Numbered from the stretch's first letter, positions 37,440 through 45,520 are shown. The stretch: DNA of 64,000 bases from Planctomycetales bacterium (GCA_027449865.1 DAIDKV010000269.1:18638-82637), one strand, 5' to 3'. Program-made: numbers and translations. Notes: generated by a model not told the origin, from the sequence alone.

Positions 37440-39362
37440 ATGTCAACCGGGACCGTGGCCGGCGAACGGCAGGAATTCACCTTCCAGGCCGAGATCAAGC
37501 AGCTCTTGCACCTGCTCTCGCACTCGCTCTACCAGAGCCGCGACATCGCGGTGCGCGAGCTGATCTCCAACGCGTCGGACGCCCTCGACAAGATGCGGTA
37601 TGTCTCCCTCACCGAGGACTCCCAGCGCGACGCCGGGGCGCTCGAGATCGTCATCGAGGGGAACGAAACCGAAAAGACGCTCATCATCCGAGACGCCGGC
37701 ATCGGGATGACTCAGGATGAGCTGGTGCAGAATCTCGGCACGATCGCCCGGAGCGGTTCGGCCGAGTTCCTCAAGGCGATGACCGCGAGCGCGGGGACGT
37801 CGAAGCCGGACGTCTCGCTGATCGGTCAGTTCGGCGTCGGGTTCTACTCGGCGTTCATGATCGCGGATCGGGTCCGTGTCCGAACGCGGAGCTATCGCGA
37901 GGGATCGGGCTGGGAGTGGGAATCCGATGGCAGCGGAAGCTTCTCCATCACGCCCGCCGAGGGCGACCTCCCGCGCGGGACCGAGGTGATCCTTCACCTC
38001 AAGGACGACGCGACCGACTACGCCTCGACCTGGCGCGCCCGCGAGATCGTCCGGCGCTATTCCAGCTTCGTCCCGTACCCGATCCGGCTGGGGCAGGGGG
38101 GCGAAGTCCTCAACGATCAGAAGCCGATCTGGGTTGAGCCGAAGAACCAGGTCACCGAGGAGCAGTACACCCGGTTCTACCAGCACCTGACCCACCACCC
38201 CGACGAGACGCCGCTCTGGCATCTGCACCTCGCGGCCGACTCGCCGATCCAGTATCGGGCCATTCTTTACTGTCCGCCGACCAACCTCGAACGCTTCGGC
38301 TTCACCAAGCTCGACCACGGGCTGCATCTCTGCGCCCGCCGCGTGCTGGTGCAGTCCGAGTGCCGCGACCTGATTCCCGAGTACCTGCGGTTCCTCTTCG
38401 GGCTGGTGGATTCCGAGGATCTGCCGCTGAACGTCTCGCGCGAGACGCTCCAGGACAACACCGTCATCCGCCGCATCCGGACGGCGATCATCAAGGGTGT
38501 GCTCGACCGCCTCGACCGCCTCGCCGAGGAAGACCCCGAGAAGTACCGCGCCTTCTACGAGCCGTTCGGGATCATGCTCAAGCAGGGCGTCGTCGAAGAC
38601 CCGGCCAATCGCGAGCGGGTCGCGAAGCTCCTGCGGTTCTCGTCGTCGCGCGGCGAGGAAGGGGCGTCGGTCTCGCTCGACGCCTACATCGCTCGGATGC
38701 CCGAGGGGCAGAAGCCGATCTACTACCTCGGCGGGCCTGACCTCGCCTCGGTCGCCAAGAGCCCGAATCTCGAAATCTTCCGGCGCAGGGGGCTGGAAGT
38801 CCTCTTCCTCACCGATCCGATCGACGAGTTCGCCATCACCGCCCTGACGACCTACCAGGGGAAGAAGCTCGTCTCGATCGATTCGGCCGACCTCGAACTG
38901 CCGGAAGTCCCCGAGTCCGAGAAGGACGAGCCGAAGCCCGACGAATCGCCCGAGGCGAAGGAGTCAGGATTCCCTCGGGTTCTGGACCTCTTCCGAGCGG
39001 CGCTGGGGAACCGGGTGAAGGATGTGCGAGAGTCGAAGCGACTGACTGATAGCCCCTGCTGCCTCGTCAACGTCGAGGGCGGTCCCAGCACCCAGATGCA
39101 GCGTATTTTACGGATGGCGAATCGCGACTTCCCAGAGACGTCGCGCATCCTGGAAATCAACCCGTCGTCGCCGCTGATCCGGCGCCTCGGGCAGCTCTCG
39201 GCGAATGCCGATCACGAGGCGTTCATCAAGCAGTGTGCCCTGCAACTCTGGACCAACGCGATGATCCTCGAAGGCGTCACTCCCGATCCCGAGGACCTCG
39301 TCTCCCGCGTCCAGACCTTCATGACCGAGGCCGCCGAGAAGCGATCGCCGCTGATCCTTTAA
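37440..39362 (+). CDS. htpG: Molecular chaperone HtpG (Hsp90 family)
   Basis: ATP-dependent homodimeric chaperone of the cytosol. It has 640 residues, the normal length. The GHKL ATPase domain (about 10-225) shows ELISNASDALDKMRY, IRDAGIGMTQDELVQNLGTIARSG and GQFGVGFYSAFM. The middle domain includes LNVSRETLQDN with the conserved ATP-reaching Arg. The C-terminal dimerisation domain (about 515-640) ends in ITEAAEKRSPLIL-like helices. A Pro/Glu/Lys-rich charged linker (PESEKDEPKPDESPEAK, about 495-520) precedes the dimerisation domain. It starts with ATG at 37440. The gene stands alone, followed by inverted-repeat element B. Confidence 0.97.
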   Translation: MSTGTVAGERQEFTFQAEIKQLLHLLSHSLYQSRDIAVRELISNASDALDKMRYVSLTEDSQRDAGALEIVIEGNETEKTLIIRDAGIGMTQDELVQNLGTIARSGSAEFLKAMTASAGTSKPDVSLIGQFGVGFYSAFMIADRVRVRTRSYREGSGWEWESDGSGSFSITPAEGDLPRGTEVILHLKDDATDYASTWRAREIVRRYSSFVPYPIRLGQGGEVLNDQKPIWVEPKNQVTEEQYTRFYQHLTHHPDETPLWHLHLAADSPIQYRAILYCPPTNLERFGFTKLDHGLHLCARRVLVQSECRDLIPEYLRFLFGLVDSEDLPLNVSRETLQDNTVIRRIRTAIIKGVLDRLDRLAEEDPEKYRAFYEPFGIMLKQGVVEDPANRERVAKLLRFSSSRGEEGASVSLDAYIARMPEGQKPIYYLGGPDLASVAKSPNLEIFRRRGLEVLFLTDPIDEFAITALTTYQGKKLVSIDSADLELPEVPESEKDEPKPDESPEAKESGFPRVLDLFRAALGNRVKDVRESKRLTDSPCCLVNVEGGPSTQMQRILRMANRDFPETSRILEINPSSPLIRRLGQLSANADHEAFIKQCALQLWTNAMILEGVTPDPEDLVSRVQTFMTEAAEKRSPLIL

Positions 39363-39376
39363 GTGGAGTGACATGC

Positions 39377-39482
39377 CGATTTCCGTTTTCGGTTCTCGGC
39401 GATGAGGGAGAAGGTCGCTCGCTCGATTTGCGAGCTGATTCTCCACAGAGCACGGAAAACCGAAAACGGAAAATCGAAAACT
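39377..39482. repeat. Inverted-repeat element B (heptamer CNGAAAA arrays)
   Basis: The right arm (about 39453-39482) consists of four 7 bp units of the form CNGAAAA (CGGAAAA, CCGAAAA, CGGAAAA, then TCGAAAA). The left arm (39377-39399) is the reverse complement with two or three units (TTTTCGG, TTTCCG, TTCTCGG). The roughly 55 bp centre is unrelated. It sits between the stops of htpG and the convergent small exported-protein gene, with the right arm ending next to the latter's stop. Confidence 0.85.
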
Positions 39483-39483
39483 C

Positions 39484-40014
39484 TCAGCCGCCATGATCCC
39501 AGTTGAAGTGGAACGGATTGGGATAGGGGCCGGGTCCGGGTGCGACCGGGTCAAGGTCATAGACGGGGACGTAGCTACCCATTTGATAGTACATGCCGAC
39601 CGGCCGGTAGGGGTCAACCAGTCCCTGCACGAACCGGAGCGGCCGGGGCCAGGGACGCGACGAGGCGTCGATGGTGCTTCGGCCGGGCGATCCGTAGAAG
39701 TACGGATAGACGCTCTCCGTGTGCGAGGCCTTCCAGCCGAGGCCGTACATCCCCTGGCTGCGGAACCAGTTGATGTGGCGAAGCGTTCCGCGGTCGCCGT
39801 AGCGGGTCAGGTAGAAATTGTCGCGGCGAGCGTCGGGGGGCAGGAACATCGGCGTCGCGGCGAACCGCATCAGCAGGCCGCTGCGTTCCTCGGTCTGGGG
39901 CACCTGCGGAATCGGCGGCTGAGCCGAGGCCCGGACGCCCAGCCAGGCCGAGAGCCCCATCGCCAGGAGCCCGGCCCGCGCGGCGGCCGACATCGTTCCT
40001 CTCGATCGGTTCAT
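39484..40014 (-). CDS. Exported protein of unknown function
   Basis: It has 176 residues from ATG 40014 (GGAGAT eight bases upstream). A signal peptide covers about 1-32 (AGLLAMGLSAWLGVRASAQ). The mature chain (PPIPQVPQTEERSGLLMRF, YLTRYGDRGTLRHINWF, YPYFYGSPGRSTIDASSRPWPRP) is rich in aromatic residues, Pro and Gly and has no Cys or recognisable catalytic motif. The C-terminus is PNPFHFNWDHGG. I do not recognise the family. It is the last gene of a run of three exported-protein genes on the minus strand. Confidence 0.72.
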   Translation of the reverse strand: MNRSRGTMSAAARAGLLAMGLSAWLGVRASAQPPIPQVPQTEERSGLLMRFAATPMFLPPDARRDNFYLTRYGDRGTLRHINWFRSQGMYGLGWKASHTESVYPYFYGSPGRSTIDASSRPWPRPLRFVQGLVDPYRPVGMYYQMGSYVPVYDLDPVAPGPGPYPNPFHFNWDHGG

Positions 40015-40152
40015 GGCGGGATCTCCATTCCTCGAGTGACTTCCCCATCCTGGGGACGATCGGAACACAACAGACAGAAGACGCCTTCAACGAACGGAGG
40101 GCCCGGCGAGGTCATCGCCGGGCCCCGATCCCATCCGGTCCCACCTTCCCGA

Positions 40153-41037
40153 TCAGGGGGAGTAGGGATTCATCGGCGGGAACGAGAAGAAGTCGCGGGG
40201 CGACCGGAGCGGGTTGATGTACGGGACATAACCCGGAGTCAGCGGGACCGGCCCGCCTGCTCCAACGAAGTACTCAATCTTGTTCCCGCGGTGGAACAGG
40301 CCGCCGAGCTTGCCCATACCGTGGCCACCACCGTGACCCAGACCATGGCCGCCGTGGCCTCCTCCGTTGCAGAGGCCGCAGCCGGGATCTCCGCAACCCG
40401 TCATGCCCGAGCCGCCGCACGAGCCGCAGCCCTTGCCGCGGCATCGGCCGCACTTCTTGCCGTGGTGCTTGTGCGAGCCCTTCATTCCGCAACCATTGAC
40501 GCCGCAGGGTGACTGCGACGAGGGCGCCACCATCGCCTGACCGGCGGGCATCGCCTGGGTGCTGGCGACCGGGCCAATCGGGTCGAACAAACCGCCGCCA
40601 GCCGTCGCGGCGCAGGAGTCGCAGGGGGCGAACTTGCCGGCCTTGTGGTGATGGCCTAGCCCGCCACCATGGCCGAGGCCGTGGCCTCCCTTGCCGAATA
40701 ATCCGCAGCCGGCCGGGTCGCCGTTGCAGTTATCGCCGTGGCAGCCGTGAGCCAGACCGTGCCCCTTGCCGTTGTGGCCGCAACCATGGCAGCCGAACAG
40801 TCCGTGCATCCGGCAGCCCGCACAATCGAACAGGCCATCCTTCGCATAGTGCCCGTACGGAATCGGCGGCGCCATCATCTGGCTGCCCGTCGAGTAATCG
40901 AAGGCCGCGACCTCCGGGGGGATCGTCTTGTGCAGGTGGTAGCCGTCGGCCCGCGCGGTGCTGACCCACGAAAGGGCCAGGCCGAAGGCGGCCGTCCCGA
41001 GGAAAAGCGAAATCCCTCGCCATCTTTCGAAACGCAT
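40153..41037 (-). CDS. Exported Cys/His/Gly-rich protein
   Basis: Function unknown. It has 294 residues with a signal peptide (about 1-31, ISLFLGTAAFGLALSWVSTARA). The mature chain carries more than twenty cysteines and a very high share of His and Gly in patterns such as FDCAGCRMHGLFGCHGCGHNG, GLGHGGGLGHHHKAG and CGRCRGKGCGSCGGSG, the last resembling DnaJ-type zinc modules. The C-terminus returns to ordinary composition (GYVPYINPLRSPRDFFSF). It probably binds metal ions or forms a cross-linked matrix outside the cytosol. The gene lies between two other exported-protein genes. Confidence 0.75.
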   Translation of the reverse strand: MRFERWRGISLFLGTAAFGLALSWVSTARADGYHLHKTIPPEVAAFDYSTGSQMMAPPIPYGHYAKDGLFDCAGCRMHGLFGCHGCGHNGKGHGLAHGCHGDNCNGDPAGCGLFGKGGHGLGHGGGLGHHHKAGKFAPCDSCAATAGGGLFDPIGPVASTQAMPAGQAMVAPSSQSPCGVNGCGMKGSHKHHGKKCGRCRGKGCGSCGGSGMTGCGDPGCGLCNGGGHGGHGLGHGGGHGMGKLGGLFHRGNKIEYFVGAGGPVPLTPGYVPYINPLRSPRDFFSFPPMNPYSP

Positions 41038-41205
41038 GGTCTATCCCTTGCTTGTCATCCGTGAGTCCCTCCTGGGGTGTCTCGAATCCAGCGAGCGGCG
41101 GACGTGCCCGGCCCTCCTGCGCTCGGACGTCGCGATCGGTCTCATCTCGTCTCAGAGGATCGGTCCGATGGCGATGCCTCCTCGACCCAATTGCCCGTGG
41201 CCTCA

Positions 41206-41247
41206 AAAAAAGAAGACCGGTCCCCCTTAAACCCCGGGGGACCGGTC
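41206..41247 (-). terminator. Intrinsic terminator between two exported-protein genes
   Basis: GACCGGTCCCCC (41215-41226) pairs with GGGGGACCGGTC (41236-41247) around a nine-base loop. On the minus strand it is followed by a run of seven T residues (plus-strand A-run 41205-41211). It lies 42 bp after the stop of the 306-residue exported protein and before the Cys/His-rich gene, so these two are separate transcripts. Confidence 0.8.
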
Positions 41248-41288
41248 CATTCGCTTCACTCGTGCTCGATCGATGGCCCGTCGAGCGA

Positions 41289-42209
41289 TCAGTGTCGGCT
41301 GTAAACCATCGAGGCTGGCAGGTCGTTGACCGGCTGCGAGGTCGTCCCGTACGCCTCGGCGGCGTGCTTCTCGCGACGGCGATCGATCGACTCGCGGTGG
41401 TGCATCAGGTACATGGACGGTCGGAGCATGTGCGAGATGATGTGCGGCCGGTTGTGGCCGACGCCCGGCATCGGCGCCGGCGGCGGCGGCACACTGGTCG
41501 CCATGACCGAGGGATCATACGACCCGGGGGTCCGCCTCGCCATCATCGCGGCCATCCGAGGATCGGCCGCCGGGGCGGCGCCCAGGCTGCTTCGGGCCAT
41601 TCCGATCGGGGCCGGCTCGGAGGAGGGCATCATGCCGTCGGTCGTCGCGTAGCCAGGCTCGTTCGAACCGCCGACGACCGCATAGCCCGGCGCGCTCGGC
41701 CCGCTCATCACGACAGGTCCCTCAACCACCGTCGCGCCTGCCGCCATTGGCATCCCGGCCGGATAGCTCGGCGGCGGAGGGATGTCCACGCCGTCCATCT
41801 TCTTCACCCGGGCCCGCTGGCACTCCACGCAATGTCGGGCGCCGAAGAGCCCTCGATGATGGTGACCGGCCATCTCCGCGGCGGCCGCGTTCGCCGGCGC
41901 TGGTGCGGAAGGCAGCGACGTGGAGGCCGGCGGCATCTCGACCGGCTTCGAGCCCGGCGTGTAGGAGTGACCGGTCAGCGGACCGCCCCAGACGGGGGGC
42001 ATTCCGGCCAGTCCGGGCGGCATCGAGGATTTTGACTCCTCCGCGGGCGACAGAGGGATGGCGGCCCCGGGGCCGGTGGCCGGGGCGGACGCGGCCGCGC
42101 TCGGCATCGGGGCGGTCGGCGTGGCGACCTGGGCCGTCGCCGTCGACCCGGCCGTCGCCGACATCGCCAGGCCGCAGACGCCCAGGACCCATCGAGATCG
42201 GACACGCAT
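41289..42209 (-). CDS. Exported low-complexity protein
   Basis: Function unknown. It has 306 residues; AAGGAG precedes ATG 42209. The signal peptide covers about 1-26 (VLGVCGLAMSATAGSTATAQ). The mature protein is rich in Ala, Pro, Met, Gly and Ser (MPPGLAGMPPVWGGPLTG), with one CxxC (RHCVECQRARVKK, about 120-130) preceded by GHHHRG, which could bind a metal. The C-terminus is basic (LMHHRESIDRRREKHAAEAYG). Similar proteins are frequent in Isosphaeraceae genomes as I recall them, without assigned role. A terminator follows. Confidence 0.72.
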   Translation of the reverse strand: MRVRSRWVLGVCGLAMSATAGSTATAQVATPTAPMPSAAASAPATGPGAAIPLSPAEESKSSMPPGLAGMPPVWGGPLTGHSYTPGSKPVEMPPASTSLPSAPAPANAAAAEMAGHHHRGLFGARHCVECQRARVKKMDGVDIPPPPSYPAGMPMAAGATVVEGPVVMSGPSAPGYAVVGGSNEPGYATTDGMMPSSEPAPIGMARSSLGAAPAADPRMAAMMARRTPGSYDPSVMATSVPPPPAPMPGVGHNRPHIISHMLRPSMYLMHHRESIDRRREKHAAEAYGTTSQPVNDLPASMVYSRH

Positions 42210-42584
42210 CTGGGAACTCCTTTCCCCGGTCCGCTCCGCGACCGGACAGGGGCATCCTCCCCCGAATCCCGGCTCGCCTCGGACCCTGTTCGTGAAGGAC
42301 GGCCCGACCCCCTCGTTCTGAGGAATTCCGACGGGGGACCGGCACGCGGACCGCTCGCCGTCTGGCGGGCCTCATGGTACATCCCCTATCATCGGCACTA
42401 CCGGGACAGTTCTTGATCCTTCTGTCGGCGTGGGTCTGTGTTCCGCAAGAGAAGAGGCAGGCGGCCTTGAAACCAGCGACCGTCTTCCACCTCGCGGCCA
42501 CGGTCCGTAGCGAAGCTAAGATTCTGACCGACAACCGACAACACAACGGAACTGAGACGGCCTGAGTCCTGACCCCGAGGGCCC
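42210..42584. other. Divergent intergenic region with a heptamer repeat
   Basis: This 375 bp gap separates the divergent exported-protein gene (minus) and the XRE/PBP-like regulator (plus). It contains a short tandem heptamer tract at about 42524-42548 (listed separately). I found no convincing -35/-10 pair and no additional gene. Confidence 0.45.
42524..42548. repeat. Short heptamer tract (possible solo arm, element D)
   Basis: ACCGACA occurs twice in direct succession (42527-42533, 42534-42540), followed by ACACAAC. The unit CCGACAA resembles the CNGAAAA units of elements B and C. No clear inverted partner lies nearby; only TGTCGG near 42423 could be a remnant. Confidence 0.4.
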
Positions 42585-43664
42585 ATGATGCTGCAAAATG
42601 ACGTGCGGGAGAGGCGAATTCGACTCGGTTGGTCGCAGGAGGAGCTAGCGGGCCGTTCCGGCGTCTCGCGGGCTGGCATTAGCTCCATCGAGACCGGCCG
42701 ACTGGTCCCCTCCACCGCGACGGCCCTGGCGCTCGCCTCGGCGATGGGTACGACGGTCGAGGCCCTTTTTCACCTCCCAGGCTCGCGGCCGGCCCTGGGA
42801 GCGGAATGGGCGTGGGCGCCCCCCTCGCTTCCGTGCCGCTTCTGGCGGGCCGAGGTGGGCGGGCGCCTGTATCTTTACCCGGTTGAGGTCTCGGCGACGG
42901 GCCTGGTCCCGCATGACGGTACGGCGCGCGTCGACGGGCGGGACGAGCGAGGCCGATCCGACCCCTCGCGGACCCTGGTCATCGCCTGTTGCGACCCGGC
43001 CGCCGGCCTGCTCGCCGCCGAGCTTGCCCGGCAGGAAGAGCTTCGCCTGATTGTTCTTCCGCGGTCGAGCGCCTCGGCGCTCGAGCTGCTCGATCGCGGC
43101 CTGGTCCACGCCGCCGGCCTGCACCTCGCCCGGGTCGACGAGCCCGAAGGGAACGCGCCGGCGATCCGATCGCGACTCGGCGGCGATCGATCGTGGGGCC
43201 TGCTTCACATGGCTGGATGGGATGAGGGTATCGCGATCGACCCCGGGCTGGACCTCGGGACGATCCAGGAAATCGTCGAGGCCCGTCTTCGATGGGTCGT
43301 CCGCGAGGCTGGTTCCGGGGCTCAGCAGTGCCTCGACGAGTTGCTCGGTTCCACGGGGAATCGATCCGGTCGCAAAGGGCCCCGCGCCTTCGATCACCGG
43401 GGCGTTGCCGACGCGATCCGCGGTCAGGGCGCCGATGCGGGGATCTGCCTGCGCCTCACCGGCGACGAGGCCGGGCTCCGGTTCCTTAGCGTCCGCCGAG
43501 AGGCTTACGACCTGTGCGTACCGGCCGGCTCGATCGACGAACCGCGCATCCGGGCTCTCCTGCGAGTCGTCCGCTCCGGCCCCTATCGCCAACTGCTCGG
43601 TGACCTCCCCGGCTACGAGACGGCCCGAACCGGCGAAATCCAGCCGGTCGACGCGACCCCTTGA
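42585..43664 (+). CDS. XRE-type regulator with a periplasmic-binding-protein-like domain
   Basis: One-component transcription regulator of 359 residues. The N-terminal XRE helix-turn-helix (about 3-58) reads DVRERRIRLGWSQEELAGRS, followed by GISSIETGRLVPST. From about residue 120 a PBP_like (molybdate-binding-type, type 2 periplasmic binding) domain follows, with LVIACCDPAAGLLAAEL, RSSASALELLDRGLVHAAGLHL and CVPAGSIDEPRIRALLRVV. Such proteins sense a small ligand, often assumed to be molybdate or another oxyanion. The true ligand is unknown here. It starts at ATG 42585 or 42588 (GAGGG upstream). The cytochrome c'-like gene follows 88 bp later. Confidence 0.88.
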   Translation: MMLQNDVRERRIRLGWSQEELAGRSGVSRAGISSIETGRLVPSTATALALASAMGTTVEALFHLPGSRPALGAEWAWAPPSLPCRFWRAEVGGRLYLYPVEVSATGLVPHDGTARVDGRDERGRSDPSRTLVIACCDPAAGLLAAELARQEELRLIVLPRSSASALELLDRGLVHAAGLHLARVDEPEGNAPAIRSRLGGDRSWGLLHMAGWDEGIAIDPGLDLGTIQEIVEARLRWVVREAGSGAQQCLDELLGSTGNRSGRKGPRAFDHRGVADAIRGQGADAGICLRLTGDEAGLRFLSVRREAYDLCVPAGSIDEPRIRALLRVVRSGPYRQLLGDLPGYETARTGEIQPVDATP

Positions 43665-43752
43665 CTTCGACGCGGCCGGTCTCCACCATGTTCGGGATAT
43701 CGGGCGCCGAAGCCCCGATTGCGAACTCATTGACACGACGAGGAAACACCGG

Positions 43753-44175
43753 ATGCGATCGTTGATTTGTGCCGCCAGCGTGCTCGGAATCCTCACCGCC
43801 ATGGTCCTGACCTCGCCCTCCGCCGGCGCCAGGGACGATGAGAAGCCCTCGGTCGAGCACATCATGAAGAAGCTCTACAAGGGCAAGAAGGCCACGTTTG
43901 CCGAGATCAAGGCCCAGTTGAAGGGCGAATCGCCCGACTGGAAAAAGGTTGAGGCCGATGCCAAGACCATGGAAAAGTACCTGGGCTTCCTTTCGAAGGG
44001 CAAGGCGCCCCGCGGCGACCAGGCTCATTTCGAGAAGCTGGCCGGGGCTCACCTCAACGACGTGACGGCCCTCGACCACGCGGCCGAGGCGAAGGATCTG
44101 GATCAGGCCCGCGCGGCAGTGAAGAAAATTGGCGGCTCGTGCAAGAGTTGCCACCAGGCCCATCGTCCGCAGTGA
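43753..44175 (+). CDS. Exported cytochrome c'-like haem protein
   Basis: It has 140 residues from ATG 43753 (GAGGAAA upstream). The signal peptide covers about 1-26 (ICAASVLGILTAMVLTSPSAGA). The remaining chain is a four-helix-bundle-like sequence rich in Lys/Glu/Ala, ending with a single c-type haem site Cys130-Lys-Ser-Cys133-His134 (CKSCH) ten residues from the C-terminus, the arrangement of cytochrome c' and c556. These periplasmic proteins bind NO or transfer electrons. The haem axial ligand cannot be told from the sequence alone. Repeat element C begins six bases after its stop. Confidence 0.88.
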   Translation: MRSLICAASVLGILTAMVLTSPSAGARDDEKPSVEHIMKKLYKGKKATFAEIKAQLKGESPDWKKVEADAKTMEKYLGFLSKGKAPRGDQAHFEKLAGAHLNDVTALDHAAEAKDLDQARAAVKKIGGSCKSCHQAHRPQ

Positions 44176-44180
44176 GTGAT

Positions 44181-44347
44181 CGGTTTTCAGTTTTCAGTTT
44201 TCGGTTTTCAGTACTATGGTCGCTGCTCAGAGCCAACCCGAGAACTCCGTGATGCCGAAAATTGCGCAAGCGAGACGGGATCGATCGACATTGCCCTGGG
44301 CCCTCCACGTTGAGAACTCAGAACTGAAAACTGAAAACTGAAAACCA
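44181..44347. repeat. Inverted-repeat element C (heptamer CTGAAAA arrays)
   Basis: The left arm 44181-44213 holds four direct copies of TTTTCRG (TTTTCAG, TTTTCAG, TTTTCGG, TTTTCAG). The right arm (about 44311-44347) holds three perfect CTGAAAA copies plus degenerate units and is the reverse complement of the left arm. The centre is about 100 bp with no repeats. It fills the gap between the cytochrome c'-like gene and the aminotransferase gene, and the right arm ends four bases before the aminotransferase ATG. Confidence 0.88.
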
Positions 44348-44350
44348 AAG

Positions 44351-45520
44351 ATGCAATTCCCTCTGCTCTCCCACAAGGCGGCCCGGTTTACTGAGAGTGT
44401 CATCCGAGGGATGTCGATCGAGGCCCGGCGCCATGGGGCGGTCAACCTGGCGCAGGGGATGCCCGACTTTCCCGCGCCGGTCGAGGTCAAGGAAGCCGCC
44501 TGCCGGGCGATCTGCGATGATATCAATCAATATGCAATTACCTGGGGCGCGCATGAGCTGCGCCAGGCGATCGCCGAGCACGCCGCCTGGCACCTCGGCC
44601 TGACCGTCGACCCCGAGACCGAAATCACGGTCACCTGCGGCAGCACCGAGGCGATGCTGGTCGCACTGATCTCGGTCATCAACCCGGGCGACGAGGTGAT
44701 CCTCACCCAGCCTTTCTACGAGAACTACTGGCCGGATTGCGTCCTGGCAGGCGCCGAGCCGCGGTTTGTTCCGATTCGTCCGCCGCACTGGCGGTTTGAC
44801 CTCGGCGAACTGGCCGCCGCCTTCAACGATCGGACGAAGGCCATTGTACTTTGTAATCCGAACAACCCGACCGGGACAGTCTTCTCCCGCGAGGATCTGG
44901 AAGCGATCGCCGCGCTCTGCCGGAAGTGGGATGTCCTCGCGATCACGGATGAGATCTACGAGCACATCCTCTACGACGGACGACGCCACGTGGCGATGGC
45001 CTCGCTGGACGGGATGTGGGAGCGATCGGTGACGATCGGGGGGATGTCGAAGACATACTCGGTGACGGGCTGGCGAGTCGGGACGATCCTGGCGCCACCG
45101 AAGCTGACACACGCCTTCCGGCAGATTCATGATTACGTCTCAATTGGCGCCGCGGCACCGTTGCAGGAGGCGGGAGCGGTCGCTTATCGCCTGCCGCGCG
45201 AGTATTACGATCACCTCGCCGCCGATTACCAGGGACGTCGCGACCGGTTCTGCCGGGTGCTGACCGAGGTCGGCTTTGACCTCGAACCGCCCGAGGGAGC
45301 GTACTACGTGATGGCGGGTATCGAGCCATTTGGCGCGGTGGACGATGTCGAGTTCGCCCGCTATCTGGTTCGAGATGTGGGCGTGGCGACGGTCCCGGGC
45401 TCAAGCTTCTTCCGAGACAAGGACCTCGGCCGCGGGTTTGTCCGCTTTTGCTTCTGCAAGCGGGATGAGACACTCGACCAGGCCGCCGAGCGACTACGGA
45501 AGCTTCGGGTGATTGTCTGA
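44351..45520 (+). CDS. Class I/II PLP aminotransferase
   Basis: It has 389 residues of the AAT fold-I superfamily, closest by pattern to kynurenine/methionine/aspartate-type aminotransferases. Visible: NLAQGMPDFP (N-terminal substrate segment), TCGSTEAML (PLP phosphate, 95-103), CNPNNPTGT with Asn172, ITDEIYEH with Asp200 and Tyr203, the Schiff-base lysine Lys234 in GGMSKTYSVTGWRVG, and a carboxylate-binding Arg in GFVRFCF near the end. The exact donor is not predictable. No ribosome-binding sequence is seen before ATG 44351, because the upstream 35 bases are the A/G-rich right arm of element C; translation may rely on that arm or start elsewhere. Confidence 0.92.
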   Translation: MQFPLLSHKAARFTESVIRGMSIEARRHGAVNLAQGMPDFPAPVEVKEAACRAICDDINQYAITWGAHELRQAIAEHAAWHLGLTVDPETEITVTCGSTEAMLVALISVINPGDEVILTQPFYENYWPDCVLAGAEPRFVPIRPPHWRFDLGELAAAFNDRTKAIVLCNPNNPTGTVFSREDLEAIAALCRKWDVLAITDEIYEHILYDGRRHVAMASLDGMWERSVTIGGMSKTYSVTGWRVGTILAPPKLTHAFRQIHDYVSIGAAAPLQEAGAVAYRLPREYYDHLAADYQGRRDRFCRVLTEVGFDLEPPEGAYYVMAGIEPFGAVDDVEFARYLVRDVGVATVPGSSFFRDKDLGRGFVRFCFCKRDETLDQAAERLRKLRVIV

